DNA of 64,000 bases from Azospirillaceae bacterium (lineage in GTDB: Bacteria > Pseudomonadota > Alphaproteobacteria > Azospirillales > Azospirillaceae). Positions 47,004 to 56,800 of the stretch are shown piece by piece. The stretch lies in assembly GCA_035645145.1 (NCBI GenBank), contig DASQNC010000069.1, positions 1-64,000 of the forward strand, given 5' to 3'. The notes beneath the pieces were generated by a model. That model made no database searches, was not told the origin of the DNA, and was given only the letters and a program-made list of their open reading frames with translations. Numbering within the stretch: the stretch's first letter is position 1; every line of letters starts with the position of its first letter. Both the position numbers and the translations under genes were made by a program.

Positions 47004-47888
47004 TTACTGGAAGCGGACCTCGGCGCGGCGGTTGGACGGCTCGCGCACGCCGTCGGGGGTCTGCACCAGCGGCTGTTCCTCGCCGGCGGCGTTGGTGTTG
47101 ATCTGGTTCGTCTGGACGCCGGCCTGCTGCAACGCCTGGCGGACCGCCTCGGCCCGGCGCTGCGAAAGCTGGCGGTTGTACTGGTCCGAACCCGACGTGT
47201 CGGCATGGCCGACGACGGTGATGTTCTGGATCCGGCCGGTGCGCAGGTTCTCGGCGACCTCCTGGATGGTCTGGCGGGCCTGCGGGGTGATCTCCGCCCG
47301 GTCGAAGTCGAAGAACACCAGGTACTGCGGATCGCTGACCGGACGGGCGGCGACCGGCCGCTGCTCCAGCTGCGTCAGCGCCTGTTCGAACTGGGAGCGG
47401 CAGGCGCGGATGTCGTTGGTCTGCCAGCCTTCGTCCAGCTGCTCGACCCAGCAATCGTACCGGGCCTGCGCCACGGCCGCGTAGTACGGGTTGCGCTCGC
47501 GCCCGCCCGCGTCGAGCGCGGCCACCAGCCGCTGGCGGCCGGCGGCCGCCGCCTGGGCCTCGGCCTGGTTGTCGATGTCCCAGTCGGCGGGGTTTTCCGG
47601 CGCGACCATCTGGCCGGCCGCCGTCTGCTGCGCCTTGCGCTGGAACACCCCCGCCGATTGGGTGTCCATCATCTGGCGGTTCTCGAACCGGGTGTACTGC
47701 TGGTATTCGGCGGCCAGCTGGCGGGTGAACGGGCTGGCGGCGGTCGCCGAGGCGGGCGTGGCCGCCTGGGTGTTGCCGGTGCCACCGCCACCGAACAGGT
47801 TGCCGACCACGGGGATGTTCTCGACGCTGCTGCAACCGGCCAACAGGCCCATGCCCAGTGCCAGGGTCACGAAACGGGTTTGCTTCAT
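47004..47888 (-). CDS. OmpA-family outer-membrane lipoprotein
   Basis: A 294-aa protein. The lipoprotein signal is TLALGMGLLAGCSS with Cys at about residue 18. A helical, Gln/Ala-rich middle region (about 50-190) follows. The C-terminal OmpA peptidoglycan-binding domain has YLVFFDFDRAEITPQARQ, then ITVVGHADTSGSDQYNRQLSQRRAEAV (in parts). It would anchor the outer membrane to the cell wall. ATG 47888 was chosen to start the signal. It has its own terminator. Confidence 0.92.
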   Translation of the reverse strand: MKQTRFVTLALGMGLLAGCSSVENIPVVGNLFGGGGTGNTQAATPASATAASPFTRQLAAEYQQYTRFENRQMMDTQSAGVFQRKAQQTAAGQMVAPENPADWDIDNQAEAQAAAAGRQRLVAALDAGGRERNPYYAAVAQARYDCWVEQLDEGWQTNDIRACRSQFEQALTQLEQRPVAARPVSDPQYLVFFDFDRAEITPQARQTIQEVAENLRTGRIQNITVVGHADTSGSDQYNRQLSQRRAEAVRQALQQAGVQTNQINTNAAGEEQPLVQTPDGVREPSNRRAEVRFQ

Positions 47889-48281
47889 CCTGCTCCTCCT
47901 CCTCCATCCGCCGGTGCAAGGCGGTGTGCACGCCGGCCCCGCGCCGGCCCCCGCGCCGGCAGATGCGGCGCACGCGCATCCCTCAACACACGAAACGGGG
48001 GAATGGACCACGCGCGGGCGACGACCAGACGGCGAAGACGGTGCGTCGGCGGCAATCCTCCCGCATGCGGCAATGGCACCTCCGCGACCGGCCCTGGTCG
48101 TGCGTCAAACCCGCCGGAACCGGGTCGGTTCCACGCCGCGGGGCCTTGCCGGACGCGGGCAAACCGGATGGGGGCGGGGTGGTTGCGGATAAGCGACCCG
48201 TGACTTGCCTGTTTTCCGCGCCATGTTTCGACTAGGTCATGTGTCGACCAGGCATGCATGCCGCAATCGGAAGGTCCGGGA
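47889..48281. other. Divergent region between the OmpA lipoprotein and the ABC operon
   Basis: No gene is supportable. The bases next to 47889 hold AGGAGGAGGAG on the minus strand, a very strong ribosome-binding site for the lipoprotein. Promoters for both directions are expected here. Confidence 0.5.
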
Positions 48282-49550
48282 ATGAGACGCCGCGCCGTGT
48301 TGGGGACGATCCTGCTTGCCGCCGGGCTTCCGGCCGCGGCCCTGCCCCTGTCCGTTGCCGGGGTGTCCGTCGGCGGGGTGTCCGTCGCCCGGGCGCAGAC
48401 CTCCGGGCCGGGCGGTGGCGAACCGTCGTGGGAGGCGGTCACCGCCAAGGCGCGCGGCCAGACCGTCTATTGGAACGCCTGGGGCGGGAAGGAGGAGATC
48501 AACGCCTACATGGCCTGGGCCGGCAGCGAGGTGGGCCGCCGGTACGGCGTGAAGGTCGTCCACACCAAGCTGCGCGGCACGGCCGAGGCGGTGTCCCGCA
48601 TCCTGGCCGAAAAGCAGGCCGGCCGGACCGACGGCGGCTCGGTGGACCTGTTGTGGGCGAACGGCGAGAACTTCGCGGCGATGGTCCGCAACGGGCTGCT
48701 GTTCGGCCCGTGGACCCATCGGGTGCCCAACCACCGGCTGGTGGACCAGGGCATCCCGTCGAACCGGGTGGATTTCGGCACGCCGGTCGAGGGCATGGAA
48801 GCGCCCTACGGGCTGTTCCAGATCAACTTCCCCTACGACAGCCGCCGCCTGCCCGACCCGCCGCGGTCGGCCGCGGCGCTGCGGGACTGGGCCAAGGGCA
48901 ACCCCGGCCGCTTCACCTATCCGAACCCGGCGAACTTCATCGGCAACACCTTCCTGAAGCAGGTTCTGTACGCGGTGGCCGCCGACCCGGCGGTTTTGCA
49001 GCAGCCGGCGGACACGGTGGACTTCGCGGCGGTGACGGCGCCCCTGTGGGCCTATCTGGACGCCCTGCACCCGCACCTGTGGCGCGGCGGGCGGATGTTC
49101 CCGGCCGACGAGACGGTGCAGCGGCAGATGCTGGCCGACGGCGAGATCGACATCTCGATTTCCTTCGGGCCCGGCGAGACCGCGGCCGCCATCGACCAGG
49201 GCTTGCTGCCGCCCACCGTGCGCACCTTCGTGTTCGAGGGCGGGACCATCGGCAACACCAGCTTCCTGTCGATCCCCTTCAACAGCGGCGCCAAGGAGGG
49301 GGCGATGGTCCTGGCCGACTTCCTGATGTCGCCCGAGGCGCAGGCGCGCAAGCAGGACCCGGCCGTCTGGGGGGTGGAAACCGTCTTGGACCTGGAAAGG
49401 CTGCCCGCCGACCAGCGCGCGTTCTTCGAGCGCCTGCCGCGGGGGGCGGCGACCCTGACCCGCGCGCAGTTGGGCCGGCCGCTGCTGGAGCCGCACTTCT
49501 CGTGGGGGCCGAGGCTGGAGCAGACGTGGCTTGAACGCTACCAGCGCTGA
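48282..49550 (+). CDS. ABC transporter substrate-binding protein, YnjB-like
   Basis: A 422-aa exported binding protein. A twin-Arg-like MRRRAVLGTILLAAGLPAAA begins the signal, which ends near ARAQ (about residue 39). The mature start is VYWNAWGGKEEINAYMAWAG, as in the E. coli YnjB type, followed by ANGENFAAMVRNGLLFGPW and GNTSFLSIPFNSGAKEGAMVLADFL. The transported compound of YnjBCD systems is not established. It is the first gene of a three-gene operon with the permease and ATPase. Confidence 0.88.
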   Translation: MRRRAVLGTILLAAGLPAAALPLSVAGVSVGGVSVARAQTSGPGGGEPSWEAVTAKARGQTVYWNAWGGKEEINAYMAWAGSEVGRRYGVKVVHTKLRGTAEAVSRILAEKQAGRTDGGSVDLLWANGENFAAMVRNGLLFGPWTHRVPNHRLVDQGIPSNRVDFGTPVEGMEAPYGLFQINFPYDSRRLPDPPRSAAALRDWAKGNPGRFTYPNPANFIGNTFLKQVLYAVAADPAVLQQPADTVDFAAVTAPLWAYLDALHPHLWRGGRMFPADETVQRQMLADGEIDISISFGPGETAAAIDQGLLPPTVRTFVFEGGTIGNTSFLSIPFNSGAKEGAMVLADFLMSPEAQARKQDPAVWGVETVLDLERLPADQRAFFERLPRGAATLTRAQLGRPLLEPHFSWGPRLEQTWLERYQR

Positions 49551-49551
49551 T

Positions 49552-51336
49552 GTGACCGGCGCCGGCCGGGCCGATCCCCAGGCCAAATCCCGCCCCGATT
49601 CCTGGGGGGCGGGCACCGGGGCCGCGGTCGAAGGGAGGGCCGGGCGGGGGGCCGGTGCGCTCGCCTGGGTGCCGTGGCTGACGCTGGCCCTGTTCCTGGG
49701 CCCGGTCGCGGCGGGTCTGGCGGGCACGCTGCTGCCGGCCTTCGGCTATCTGCCGGCGCTGGGCGGCACCACCCTATCGGTCGAGCCGTTCCGGCGTTTG
49801 TTCGAAGCCCCCGGTCTTGCCACCGCCGTCCGCCTGTCGCTGGTCAGCGGCCTCGGGGCGACGGTGCTGTCCCTGGCGCTGGCCATCGGGTTGGCGGCGG
49901 CGTGGCACGGGACGCGGGCGTCGCGGGCGGGGGCACGGGTGCTGCCGGTGCTGCTGGCGCTGCCGCACCTGTCGGTGGCGTTCGGTCTGGCGTTCCTGCT
50001 GGCGCCGGGCGGGTGGATCGTCCGGCTGGCCGCGCCCTGGCTGGGCGGCGGGGTCCGTCCGCCCGATCTGGTGCTGGTGCAGGACCCCTGGGGCCTGTCC
50101 CTGATGCTGGGCCTGGTGCCGAAGGAGACGGCGTTCCTGCTGCTGGCGACCCTCGTGGCGCTGGGGCAGGTGCGCGCCGACGCGGCGCTGCGCACGGCGG
50201 CGGCGCTGGGTTACGGGCCGGTCGCGGCCTGGGTGAAAATGGTGCTGCCGCGGGTCTATCCGCAGATCCGGCTGCCGCTCTACGCGGTCCTCGCCTATGG
50301 CCTGTCCAACGTGGACATGGCGATGGTGCTGGGGCCGGGGACGCCGCCGACGCTGGGGGTCCTGGTCCTGGGCTGGTTCGTGCATCCCGACCTGTCCTGG
50401 CAGTACCCGGCGGCGGCCGGGGCGGTGCTTCAGCTCGTCCTGGTGCTGGGGTGCATCGCCCTGTGGCGGGGGGCCGAGTGGGGCGCGGCCCGCGCGGGGG
50501 CGGGCTGGTTGGTGCGGGGCGGGCGGGGCGGCGCCGGGCGGGGCGTGCGGGCGGTGACGGGGACCGTGTGGGCGCTGGCGGTGGGCGCGGTGGCGCTGGG
50601 CTTGGCCGGCATGGTGGTGTGGTCGTTCGCCCGCGGCTGGTTTTTCCCCGATGTCCTGCCGTCGGCCTGGACCACCGCCAACTGGGCGCGCGCGTCGGAC
50701 CGGCTGGGCCTGCCGCTGGGCAACACGCTGCTTGTGGCCGTGGCGTCGGTGGCGGTCGCGGTGGTGCTGGCGGTGGGGTGCCTGGAGCACGAGCGGCACG
50801 GGCTGCCGGGACGTCGCCCGCGTGCGCTGTGGCTGGTGTATGTGCCGCTGCTGCTGCCGCAGATCGGGTTCCTGTTCGGGGTTCAGGTCCTGCTGGTGCG
50901 GGCGGATCTGGACGGCACTTGGATCGCGGTGGCGTGGATGCACCTGGTGTTCGTGCTGCCCTATGTGTTCCTGGCCCTGGCCGACCCCTGGCGGTCGCTG
51001 GACCCGCGCTATGCCCGCGCGGCGGCGGCGCTGGGCCGGGGGCCGCTGGCCGTCTTCGTCCGCGTCACCTGTCCGTTGATGCTGCGCCCGTTGCTGGTGG
51101 CGGCGGCCATCGGCGTGGCGGTCAGCGTCGGCCAGTATCTTCCGACGCTGTTCGCGGGAGGCGGCCGGTTCCCGACCCTGACCACCGAGGCGCTGAGCCT
51201 GTCGTCGGGCGGCGACCGGCGGGTGGTCGGGGTGTTCGCCGTGGCCCAGGCGGTGGTGCCGCTGGCCGCCTTTGCCCTGGCGCTGGGCGTGCCGGCCTGG
51301 CTGTTCCGCCACCGGCGGGGAATGGGGGCGGGATGA
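49552..51336 (+). CDS. ABC transporter permease, YnjC-like (two fused halves)
   Basis: A roughly 594-aa permease with about 12 membrane segments forming two homologous halves. Each has an EAA-like coupling loop: RTAAALGYGPVAAWVKMVLPRV (first half) and RAAAALGRGPLAVFVRVTCPLM (second). The start is a GTG at 49552 directly after the upstream stop, or a TTG at 49531 overlapping it; there is no ATG. The stop overlaps the ATPase start (ATGA), showing translational coupling. Very strong GC bias. Confidence 0.88.
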   Translation: MTGAGRADPQAKSRPDSWGAGTGAAVEGRAGRGAGALAWVPWLTLALFLGPVAAGLAGTLLPAFGYLPALGGTTLSVEPFRRLFEAPGLATAVRLSLVSGLGATVLSLALAIGLAAAWHGTRASRAGARVLPVLLALPHLSVAFGLAFLLAPGGWIVRLAAPWLGGGVRPPDLVLVQDPWGLSLMLGLVPKETAFLLLATLVALGQVRADAALRTAAALGYGPVAAWVKMVLPRVYPQIRLPLYAVLAYGLSNVDMAMVLGPGTPPTLGVLVLGWFVHPDLSWQYPAAAGAVLQLVLVLGCIALWRGAEWGAARAGAGWLVRGGRGGAGRGVRAVTGTVWALAVGAVALGLAGMVVWSFARGWFFPDVLPSAWTTANWARASDRLGLPLGNTLLVAVASVAVAVVLAVGCLEHERHGLPGRRPRALWLVYVPLLLPQIGFLFGVQVLLVRADLDGTWIAVAWMHLVFVLPYVFLALADPWRSLDPRYARAAAALGRGPLAVFVRVTCPLMLRPLLVAAAIGVAVSVGQYLPTLFAGGGRFPTLTTEALSLSSGGDRRVVGVFAVAQAVVPLAAFALALGVPAWLFRHRRGMGAG

Positions 51337-52034
51337 CGAACGGGCAGGGGGCCGGACTGGAGCTGCGCGGCGTGACCCTTGCGTTGCGCGGGCATGTGCT
51401 GATCGACGGGTTGGACCTGCGCGTCCGGCCGGGGGAGGTCGCGACGGTGATGGGGCCCAGCGGGTCGGGCAAATCCACGCTGCTGGCCTATGTCGGCGGG
51501 GGACTGGCGCCGACGTTCCGGGGCTCGGGCGCCGTGCGGGTGGACGGTGTGCGGGTGGAGCACCTGGCCCCGCACCGCCGGCGGGTGGGGTTGCTGTTCC
51601 AGGACGATCTGCTGTTCCCACACATGTCGGTGGGCGGCAACATCGCCTTTGGCCTGCCGGCGTCGGTGCGGGGGGCGGCCCGGCGGGCGGCGGTGGAGGC
51701 GGCCCTGGCCGAGGCGGGGCTCGCCGGTTTCGCCGACCGCGACCCCGCCACCCTGTCGGGCGGACAGCGGGCGCGGGTGGCGCTGCTGCGCACGCTGGCC
51801 TCGGCCCCGCGCGCGCTGCTGCTGGACGAGCCGTTCGGCAAGCTGGACGCGGACCTGCGCGCCCGGTTCCGCGCCTTTGTGTTCGAGCACGCGCGGGCGC
51901 GGGGCCTGCCGGTCCTGCTGGTGACGCACGACGCGGCCGACGCCGCGGCGGCGGGGGGGCCGGTGGTGCGGCTGGGCCGGCATGTCCGCCCGGATGAAAA
52001 ATCGTTTGATCCGGAACCGGCTTCGCCTGTTTAA
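51333..52034 (+). CDS. ABC transporter ATP-binding protein, YnjD-like
   Basis: A 233-aa nucleotide-binding domain. Walker A is GPSGSGKST (about residue 40), the Q-loop QDDLLFPHMSVGGN, the signature LSGGQRARVALLRTL, Walker B ALLLDEPFGKLD, and the H-loop LVTHDAAD. It overlaps the permease stop by 4 bp and completes a YnjB-C-D type importer. The last residues (KSFDPEPASPV) are beyond the conserved domain. Confidence 0.93.
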   Translation: MTNGQGAGLELRGVTLALRGHVLIDGLDLRVRPGEVATVMGPSGSGKSTLLAYVGGGLAPTFRGSGAVRVDGVRVEHLAPHRRRVGLLFQDDLLFPHMSVGGNIAFGLPASVRGAARRAAVEAALAEAGLAGFADRDPATLSGGQRARVALLRTLASAPRALLLDEPFGKLDADLRARFRAFVFEHARARGLPVLLVTHDAADAAAAGGPVVRLGRHVRPDEKSFDPEPASPV

Positions 52035-52240
52035 TCCGCTCGTCTGCAACCAAGTGATTCGGACCGCATGTTCACCCCGACCGCACAGCGACGACGACAG
52101 ATCGTCCGCACCGCCCCCACGGGCGGCGCCGTCGTGCGGCCGGCAGGGATCCGGGCTTAAACAGCCTCTGCGGATCCCGGAAGGCCCTCGGGACCGGCGC
52201 CGCCACCAGGCCACCGCCGACCGACTGGATCCGCCTTCCG

Positions 52241-52795
52241 ATGATCATCACCGACGAACTGCCCACCGACGCCGCGGCCATCGAAGCCCTGCTGGACGCC
52301 GCCTTCGGCCCCGGCCGCTTCACCAAGACCGTGTACAAGCTGCGCGAGGGCGTGGACCCGTTGCCCGAACTGTCGCTGGTGGCGCGGGACGCGGACGGCC
52401 GTCTGATCGGCTCGATCCGGTATTGGCCGGTGATGCTGGGCGACACGCCGTCGATCATGCTGGGGCCGGTGGCGATCGCGGCGGAGTGGCAGGGCAAGGG
52501 CGTTGGCGGCGAACTGATCCGCCGGTCCATGGCCCGCGCGGCCGACCTGGGCCACCCGCACATCATTCTGGTGGGCGACGCGCCGTACTACGGCCGCTTC
52601 GGCTTCCGCCGGGATCTGGCGGAAAGCCTGATGCTGCCCGGCCCGGTGGACCCGAACCGGTTCCTGGCGGCGGAACTGGTGCCGGGCGCGATGGCCGGCG
52701 TGTCGGGCCTAGTGGGCAAGGCGCCAGTGCCGCTGGCGGCGATGGTCAAGCCGATGCCTGTGCGCCTGCGCCGCCGGTTGGGCCGCACGGCGTAG
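52241..52795 (+). CDS. GNAT-family N-acetyltransferase, YhbS-like
   Basis: A 184-aa acetyltransferase. IMLGPVAIAAEWQGKGVGGELIRRSM contains the acetyl-CoA loop QGKGVG (about residues 87-92), followed by ILVGDAPYYGRFGFRRD, the YhbS-type strand. The C-terminus (about 150-184) is basic. The substrate is unknown. It stands alone 206 bp after the ABC operon and just before the tRNA-Gly promoter. Confidence 0.88.
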   Translation: MIITDELPTDAAAIEALLDAAFGPGRFTKTVYKLREGVDPLPELSLVARDADGRLIGSIRYWPVMLGDTPSIMLGPVAIAAEWQGKGVGGELIRRSMARAADLGHPHIILVGDAPYYGRFGFRRDLAESLMLPGPVDPNRFLAAELVPGAMAGVSGLVGKAPVPLAAMVKPMPVRLRRRLGRTA

Positions 52796-52832
52796 CCCGC
52801 GATGAAAGGTGCGGGCGCCCCCTCCGAGCGCC

Positions 52833-52861
52833 TTGCACCGGACGCGCGCGGTTCCTATTAT
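52833..52861 (+). promoter_or_regulatory. Sigma70-type promoter of tRNA-Gly
   Basis: TTGCAC (52833-52838) and TATTAT (52856-52861) are 17 bp apart, and the mature tRNA begins 13 nt downstream. Confidence 0.75.
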
Positions 52862-52873
52862 GGGACCCGGAGC

Positions 52874-52947
52874 GCGGGTGTAGCTCAATGGTAGAGCAGA
52901 AGCTTCCCAAGCTTACGACGAGGGTTCGATTCCCTTCACCCGCTCCA
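52874..52947 (+). tRNA. tRNA-Gly (anticodon CCC)
   Basis: The 74-nt cloverleaf has acceptor GCGGGTG / CACCCGC, D-loop TAGCTCAATGGTAGAGCA, anticodon loop TTCCCAA (anticodon CCC), TPsiC arm GGGTTCGATTCCC, and an encoded 3' CCA. The first anticodon-stem pair is a G/A mismatch. The accessory block starts immediately after it, so the gene is a plausible integration site, though no second copy of its 3' end was found in the window. Confidence 0.95.
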
Positions 52948-53102
52948 AGGTTTTCACGGGCTTAGCGCCCTGTAAATTCCCCTTAAAAATTTAGCGCGAG
53001 CTCAGACTGCTCGGATGGCATTCCGCAGGCGGTCGCCGTTGAGCCGTTGGTTCCGGTGCTTGCATCTGCAAGAAGGTGGGAGAGCGGATTTCCGCTCATC
53101 CC

Positions 53103-54899
53103 TCACAGCAGGGCGTAATAGTGCCGGATCTTTTCCGCCATCAGCTTCCGGCGGGCATCCAGGAACGCCTCGTAGTCCGCTCCCAGAGAGCCGAAGACGG
53201 CCTCGGGAATGCAGTGTTGGCGCAGGTTCTCTATCAGCTCGTCATGCTCGGTGATGCCGCCGTAGCGCGGCACCTTGGTCTCGCACTGGGCCAGCAGGTC
53301 GGCGAAGTAGGTGGACGGCGCGCGGTCGCTGATGCGGATGTTGATCTCGCTCTGGGCGACGGCGAAGTTGGCAATCTGGTTGTAACGGCCGCGGCTCAAC
53401 CCCTGCTTCTTCAGCAGGCTGCGGGGGAAGATGTGGTGAACGTCGCTCTTGTTCAGGATCAGATCCTGGACCGTGATGTCGCGCGACAGGAACCCCCTGT
53501 CCCCCATCTTCACCTGGGCCGCCAGGAACACCAGGAACTGGGGGCTTGAGGCGGAGGAGGTTTCCATCTGCTGGGGCAGCAGCGTGCTCCAGAAGCCCTC
53601 CGACAGCTCGCCGGCGACCACACTGTCCACATAAGCGCCCGGGCCGCGTCCCTCGATCTGGCGGATGTCGAAGTCGAAGGCGGTCTCCGGATTACCGGCG
53701 TAGCGTCCGGTGAGCACCGACATGACGTACCAGCGCCGCACCATGCGCTCGATCGCGGCCGGGTCCATGCCGGTGGCCTTGCCGCGCAGGTAGAGGATGT
53801 AGGCGAAGTTCACCGCGTTCTTGCCGCCGATCAGGTCGCTGCTGACGAAGCCGGCCGAGCGCAGGATCATCACCAGCTGCTTGAAGCTGGTTTCGTTGAT
53901 GAACCGCACAACGCCCTGGCGCAGTCGCGCGAAGCTCTCCTCGGCGATGGCGTCCTCGTACTGCTTGGTCTCGAAGTTGCGGCCGGACAGCAGGGCGACC
54001 AGATCCTGCAGCTTGCCGCGACCGAATTCGCTGGTGAAGGCGACCCGCAGCATGTCGGTGTAGCTGGGATCGTAGATGTCGTCCTGCACGTTGCGCAGCC
54101 ATGCCATCTTCTGGAAGTAGTCGGTTGCCGCGAATGCTGCGTCCCGCCTCGTGATGGTGCCATGGAAGTCCGGCTGCACCGCCATGTGGCAGAAATACTC
54201 GATGGCCTTGCGCAGGGCGTTGCCGCCGTAGCTTTCGTTGGCGGCGATCTTCGACATGGCGAAGTCCGCTTGGCTGAGCGCCGCGCCGGCCGAGTTCACG
54301 CGGATGAAGATCTCGGTCACCGTCTCGATGTCGAGATCCTCGGCCAGCTCGATGATGCCGATGTGGTTGTTGACAATGCCGCGCAGCCGCTCGATGCGGC
54401 GGAACAGCTCGTCCTGCCCGATGCCGGGATTGGCCGCAGCGTACCCGTTCACCAGGCCGAAGACGCTGGCGCCCGGCCGGAAGACCTCCGCGATGTCGGG
54501 GATCCAGGCGGCGTCTTTCTGGATGGCGGGGTTGGAGACCTCGAACTTCTCTTCGACCGGGTGGAACGCGATGCGGATGCGGACCGACTCGTAGTCCTTG
54601 GTCAGCACCTCCTGCCCCAGCAGCCCCGCCATCAGCGCCGTCACCCGCTGCTGCCCATCGATCAGGATGCGCTTGCCGGCCGATAAGGTGCCGTCCTTCA
54701 GCTTCACGTTCGGATTCCGCCAGGCGATCAGGTAGCCCACGGGAAAGCCCTTGTAGAGGCTGTCCAGCAGGTTGCGGACCCGCGTCGCGTCCCAGACGAA
54801 AGGCCGCTGGATCTCGGGGATGGCGATCTCCCCGGATTTGACCCAGGCCAACAGGGTGTCAATGGGGTGCGGGGCGACGGAGTAGCGCTGGGTGGACAT
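53103..54899 (-). CDS. DUF262 + HNH nuclease protein (GmrSD/SspE-like)
   Basis: A 598-aa protein. The N-terminal DUF262 ParB-like domain has [22 protein letters not shown] and the hallmark [12 protein letters not shown] (D81-G-Q-Q-R). The C-terminal part contains [14 protein letters not shown] (about residue 486) and NQIANFAV, the HNH core seen in DUF1524-like nuclease halves. Such fusions (GmrSD, BrxU, SspE) are NTP-stimulated enzymes that cut modified or invading DNA. It is 50 bp downstream of the dGTPase gene on the same strand, likely one operon. The exact target is unknown. Confidence 0.85.
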   Translation of the reverse strand: MSTQRYSVAPHPIDTLLAWVKSGEIAIPEIQRPFVWDATRVRNLLDSLYKGFPVGYLIAWRNPNVKLKDGTLSAGKRILIDGQQRVTALMAGLLGQEVLTKDYESVRIRIAFHPVEEKFEVSNPAIQKDAAWIPDIAEVFRPGASVFGLVNGYAAANPGIGQDELFRRIERLRGIVNNHIGIIELAEDLDIETVTEIFIRVNSAGAALSQADFAMSKIAANESYGGNALRKAIEYFCHMAVQPDFHGTITRRDAAFAATDYFQKMAWLRNVQDDIYDPSYTDMLRVAFTSEFGRGKLQDLVALLSGRNFETKQYEDAIAEESFARLRQGVVRFINETSFKQLVMILRSAGFVSSDLIGGKNAVNFAYILYLRGKATGMDPAAIERMVRRWYVMSVLTGRYAGNPETAFDFDIRQIEGRGPGAYVDSVVAGELSEGFWSTLLPQQMETSSASSPQFLVFLAAQVKMGDRGFLSRDITVQDLILNKSDVHHIFPRSLLKKQGLSRGRYNQIANFAVAQSEINIRISDRAPSTYFADLLAQCETKVPRYGGITEHDELIENLRQHCIPEAVFGSLGADYEAFLDARRKLMAEKIRHYYALL

Positions 54900-54949
54900 G
54901 GGCTGGCGACATCGGTGGGTGGTGATAGGGAACGATTGACTGGCGCAAC

Positions 54950-56236
54950 CTACAGCTCGTCGTGGCTCGAACCGGTTCCCGGAATAAACAGGCGCTTGTA
55001 GATGCGTTCGGCAAACGGGTCGGTCATACCGGCGATGTAATCGCAAACCCGCCGTTCCCGCGAGTCGCCAGGGTTAAGGAACGTCCAGGTCTGCATTGGA
55101 ATCAACCGCTCGGGATCCTCCAAAAGTGCATCGAAGAGGCGTTCCACGATCCTCTGGCCCCGATGCTCAAGCTGCTGCACCTCCGCCCGTTGAACAACGA
55201 GGTCATAGGTGAGCTGCTTGAGCTGCTTCAACAAAGCCGCTATTGGCGCATCGAAGCAGGCACGATAACGGAGGAGCGGATGGTCGAAGGCGGTCTCCTG
55301 CTTCACTGTCACCGAGGTGATGAAAAGGTGGACCAGCTTACCAATCAGCTTCTTCCGGTTAGCGCTTTCGTTGCTGAAAAGGTTTGTTGCGAAATCTTCA
55401 AAGCTAACTGCCTTTTCGCCAATACCAATGATCCGTCCATTATTGTTAAACAGATTTTTCAGTGCCTCAAGAGACTCATCTTTTTGGATGAGATGACGTG
55501 CAACAACATCTTCCAAATCATGGACGCCATAGGCTATGTCGTCCGCACACTCCATAATCGAGCAATCTAGTGTACGATGGCAAGGTTTCCCATCTCCGTC
55601 GCGGCTTTCCCGAAATATCTTAATCTCACCAGGACGGAATGGAAGACGAAGCATCCAGTTAACTATATCATCTTCGGTATCAAAATAACACTTTGGCGGC
55701 TTACTAGTGTATTTATCCATTTGGAAAGCGGACATCGGTGCCGGGTATTTAAGGACGGCTAGCAAAAGCCGGCGAGTTGGATTCATACCCTGTCGAGGTC
55801 TGTACTTTTCAAGCCGTGTTAAAATTCTTAGGGTCTGCCCATTCCCTTCAAACCCACCGAAATCCAACATCCTGCGATGGAGGGCTCTCTCCCCGCCGTG
55901 GCCGAAAGGGGGATGCCCGAGATCATGGGCATAACATGCCGCTGCAATCAGTTCATTTGACGGAAACCATGTCTGAATTTCCGAATCGGCAGGGTTCCGC
56001 TTTTTCAGCGAACCAACAATGCCCTCGCCGATCTGCGCTGCTTCAATTGAATGGGTCAGCCGCGTGCGGTGGAAATCCCCCTCACCCACGCCCATGACTT
56101 GGGTTTTTGCCTGGAGCCGCCGGAATGCAGCGGAATGGATGACCCTGGCCTTGTCACGTTGGTACTGGTCTCGCTCGTCGTCCTCCCTGAGCGGTTCCGC
56201 TCCCCAAAATCGGTCTTCGAATGCGACCGTATCCAT
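54950..56236 (-). CDS. dGTP triphosphohydrolase (HD domain)
   Basis: A 428-aa dGTPase-type HD hydrolase that splits dGTP into deoxyguanosine and triphosphate. Metal ligands: H62 ([14 protein letters not shown]), H104-D105 ([16 protein letters not shown]), and the Asp of [21 protein letters not shown] lies 5 nt before ATG 56236, which decides the start over an in-frame GTG. Mid-gene GC (about 55300-55800) is much lower than in the core, a sign of transfer. Next to a nuclease in an island, an antiphage dNTP-depletion role is likely; housekeeping dGTP control is the alternative. Confidence 0.88.
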   Translation of the reverse strand: MDTVAFEDRFWGAEPLREDDERDQYQRDKARVIHSAAFRRLQAKTQVMGVGEGDFHRTRLTHSIEAAQIGEGIVGSLKKRNPADSEIQTWFPSNELIAAACYAHDLGHPPFGHGGERALHRRMLDFGGFEGNGQTLRILTRLEKYRPRQGMNPTRRLLLAVLKYPAPMSAFQMDKYTSKPPKCYFDTEDDIVNWMLRLPFRPGEIKIFRESRDGDGKPCHRTLDCSIMECADDIAYGVHDLEDVVARHLIQKDESLEALKNLFNNNGRIIGIGEKAVSFEDFATNLFSNESANRKKLIGKLVHLFITSVTVKQETAFDHPLLRYRACFDAPIAALLKQLKQLTYDLVVQRAEVQQLEHRGQRIVERLFDALLEDPERLIPMQTWTFLNPGDSRERRVCDYIAGMTDPFAERIYKRLFIPGTGSSHDEL

Positions 56237-56442
56237 GACCACTCCTGATAGAATTCAGATGGATAAACTTACCAGGGTTTAGGACCATAGTGCCTATCTT
56301 TGCAATGCTTGGTTGCTCCAACTAACCCGGTTTTTAAAAGTCCCTGGGCGACGCTCCAACCGATGCCGCCCACCACCTGCATTGCCACATCCCTCACGAG
56401 TGGCATTGCCCAAGCGGCTTCCAGACCGGAATGAGACTGGCC
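56237..56442. other. Upstream region of the dGTPase with a broken small ORF
   Basis: A minus-strand frame ending at 56269 encodes about 45 residues (MPLVRDVAMQVVGGIGWSVA and following). It is cut on its upstream side by the IS5-family fragment. I do not recognise it. The dGTPase ribosome-binding site and probably its promoter are here. Confidence 0.35.
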
Positions 56443-56620
56443 CAGGTAGCGTCTGACGAAAGTGCCGGCCGCCCGTTGGATCGGGCTCACATTTCAATAG
56501 CGGCGGCGATGCGCGGACATAAATTGAGCAATGCGCAGTGGGCGCTGATCTCCTACCTGGTGCCGGTGCCGGTGCCGGGTGGCGCGGGCGGCCGCTGGCG
56601 TAACCAAGGCTGGAGGGTTG
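56443..56620 (+). mobile_element. 5' fragment of an IS5-family element
   Basis: From AGGTAGCGTCTGACGAAAG (terminal repeat) onward the sequence follows the left end of the IS at 60304. It includes the transposase start (RGHKLSNAQWALISYLVPVP), with many substitutions and a small duplication. Similarity fades after GGAGGRWRN. Same orientation as the 60.3-kb copy. It is a non-functional left-end relic. Confidence 0.8.
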
Positions 56621-56800
56621 GTAACTCGGCCGCGCGTACTTGCTCAGGCGCAACGGCACGATGCGTTGCGCAACCCCGCTACCGCCAGCCGCGCGACGCT
56701 CCAGATTGGATTGTCCATGATACCCCAGAGCTGGGCATCAGTTGCTTAGGTTTCGAGACTTTCGACAGAGCAAGGCGCTCCTAGTCGGGTCGAAGGTCAT
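56621..56800. other. Unassigned stretch after the IS fragment
   Basis: No gene or repeat is recognised between the IS fragment and the stop of the nuclease gene. Confidence 0.3.
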
